This document shows, piece after piece, positions 7,114 to 7,511 of a stretch of DNA of 7,511 bases; positions within the stretch are counted from its first letter, which is position 1; each line of letters begins with the position of its first letter. The notes beneath the pieces were generated by a model that saw only the letters and a list, made by a program, of their open reading frames with translations, was not told the DNA's origin and made no database searches. Origin of the DNA: an uncultured Caryophanales bacterium (GTDB lineage Bacteria > Bacillota_I > Bacilli_A > Izemoplasmatales > Hujiaoplasmataceae); NCBI GenBank assembly GCA_937958685.1, contig CALGNF010000113.1:1-7511 (forward strand), read 5' to 3'. Made by a program: the position numbers and the translations under genes.

Positions 7114-7466
7114 GACTTGTATTTTAGCAGATTCTTCTCTCTTTGTAAAGCGGTTTCCCGATAATTGTCGATGATGATGATCCCCGCGCAGAAAGAGACC
7201 TTGAGAAAACTCAGCGCGAGGTTGCCGTCGAGCAATTCGATCAATTCGGAAAAGGCGTGGTAATGCTCGCTTTCATCCCATTGGTTCTGGCATAGTTCAT
7301 GGCAACGCTCGCGTTCTGCCTCGTCCGTGAAAAGCACATCACCGATGATGATCTTGCCAAGCGGCTCGAGAAACATGAGCAAATGGGCGATCATGCCGAC
7401 AAGCTCGCGCGTGCGCAAGTGGTGGAATGCATAGGTGGCGACAATGAAGTCGAATTTCTCGCTGCG
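7065..7466 (-). CDS. YrrT-like class I SAM-dependent methyltransferase (5'-truncated)
   Basis: The C-terminal 133 residues of a methyltransferase; the 5' part is lost at the adapter junction. The native frame begins at CGC 7466. An apparent GTG start at 7481 and the residues MLFRS come from adapter sequence and are not real. KFDFIVATYAFHHL and the following LEPLGKIIIGDVLF match motifs after the SAM-binding site in class I methyltransferases. The combination TYAFHHL, WDE..HYHAF and SFCAGIIII resembles Bacillus YrrT, a putative AdoMet methyltransferase next to methyl-cycle genes. The glycine-rich SAM motif I would lie in the missing part. After the usual end near SFCAG.., the frame goes on for about 30 basic residues to TAG 7067-7065, through the valS operon promoter and into Stem I of the T-box. 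The tail may be a true extension or the result of a lost stop codon. Confidence 0.8.
   Translation of the reverse strand, partial: RSEKFDFIVATYAFHHLRTRELVGMIAHLLMFLEPLGKIIIGDVLFTDEAERERCHELCQNQWDESEHYHAFSELIELLDGNLALSFLKVSFCAGIIIIDNYRETALQREKNLLKYKSNATKWKSNLAGKDSE
7121..7149 (-). promoter_or_regulatory. sigma-A-type promoter for the T-box operon
   Basis: -35 TTTACA (7149-7144) and -10 TAAAAT (7126-7121), each 5 of 6 to consensus, are separated by exactly 17 bases. A TG one base before the -10 (TGC-TAAAAT) makes it an extended -10. The predicted transcript start is near 7113-7115, just upstream of Stem I. The promoter lies inside the open reading frame of the upstream methyltransferase gene. 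Confidence 0.88.
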
Positions 7467-7511
7467 AGATCGGAAGAGCACACGTCTGAACTCCAGTCAC
7501 CGAATACGATC
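7467..7511 (+). other. Illumina TruSeq index (P7-side) adapter (artefact)
   Basis: Bases 7467-7500 match the TruSeq read-2 adapter from AGATCGGAAGAGC to CCAGTCAC. They are followed by an apparent 8-base index CGAATACG (7501-7508) and ATC, the first bases of the P7 part. This is not genomic; native DNA ends at 7466. Read on the minus strand it supplies a spurious GTG start and the residues MLFRS to the methyltransferase gene. Confidence 0.98.

Noticed and set aside
45..7466. CRISPR arrays, insertion sequences, tRNA or rRNA genes, phage or defence modules
   Set aside because: No regularly spaced repeats, transposase motifs, terminal inverted repeats or tRNA-like folds were seen. Apart from the lipoprotein, the window is ordinary housekeeping content.
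7467..7481. GTG start for the methyltransferase at 7481
   Set aside because: The codons for MLFRS are adapter sequence.

Overview
This window is one assembled contig from a low-to-mid-GC-type Gram-positive-like bacterium. The evidence for that affiliation is a T-box riboswitch controlling a valyl-tRNA synthetase, strong AGGAGG-type ribosome binding sites, a lipoprotein carrying an RsgI-like domain, and the nudix-valS-folC / radC neighbourhood. These point to Bacillota or a close relative such as the Izemoplasma/Acholeplasma side of Mycoplasmatota. UGA is used as stop (nudix, valS, folC) and UGG as Trp, so the code is standard here. The exact lineage cannot be fixed by eye.

Both ends are artificial. 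Bases 1-44 are the Illumina P5/universal TruSeq adapter, and bases 7467-7511 are the TruSeq index adapter with an apparent 8-base index. Only 45-7466 is biological, so the two outermost genes are cut by adapter and not by biology.

Plus strand, left: the C-terminal two thirds of an alpha/beta hydrolase (monoacylglycerol lipase/lysophospholipase type), whose first native codons are the nucleophile elbow. A 65-base gap follows that holds a large inverted repeat covering the Shine-Dalgarno of the next gene. That gene is a 347-residue lipoprotein with an RsgI-like DINPS domain, a long charged coiled coil and a poly-Thr/Gly-Asn tail. A hairpin with A and T runs on its two sides serves as terminator for it and for the convergent radC.

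Minus strand, right to centre: a YrrT-like SAM methyltransferase (3' part only) runs into a near-consensus promoter and a T-box leader with a readable GUC (Val) specifier and a UGGU acceptor-binding bulge. The leader controls a compact operon: Nudix hydrolase, valS (11-base overlap) and folC (4-base ATGA overlap), closed by an intrinsic terminator. radC follows as a separate unit. As assembled, valS is broken by a missing G at about 5482/5483. Restoring one base gives a normal 860-residue enzyme.

Functionally, the operon places Val-tRNA charging, folate polyglutamylation and a nucleotide-cleanup enzyme under uncharged tRNA-Val control. The most unusual items are the stand-alone RsgI-domain lipoprotein with its RBS-masking leader, and the nesting of the T-box promoter and Stem I inside the upstream coding sequence.
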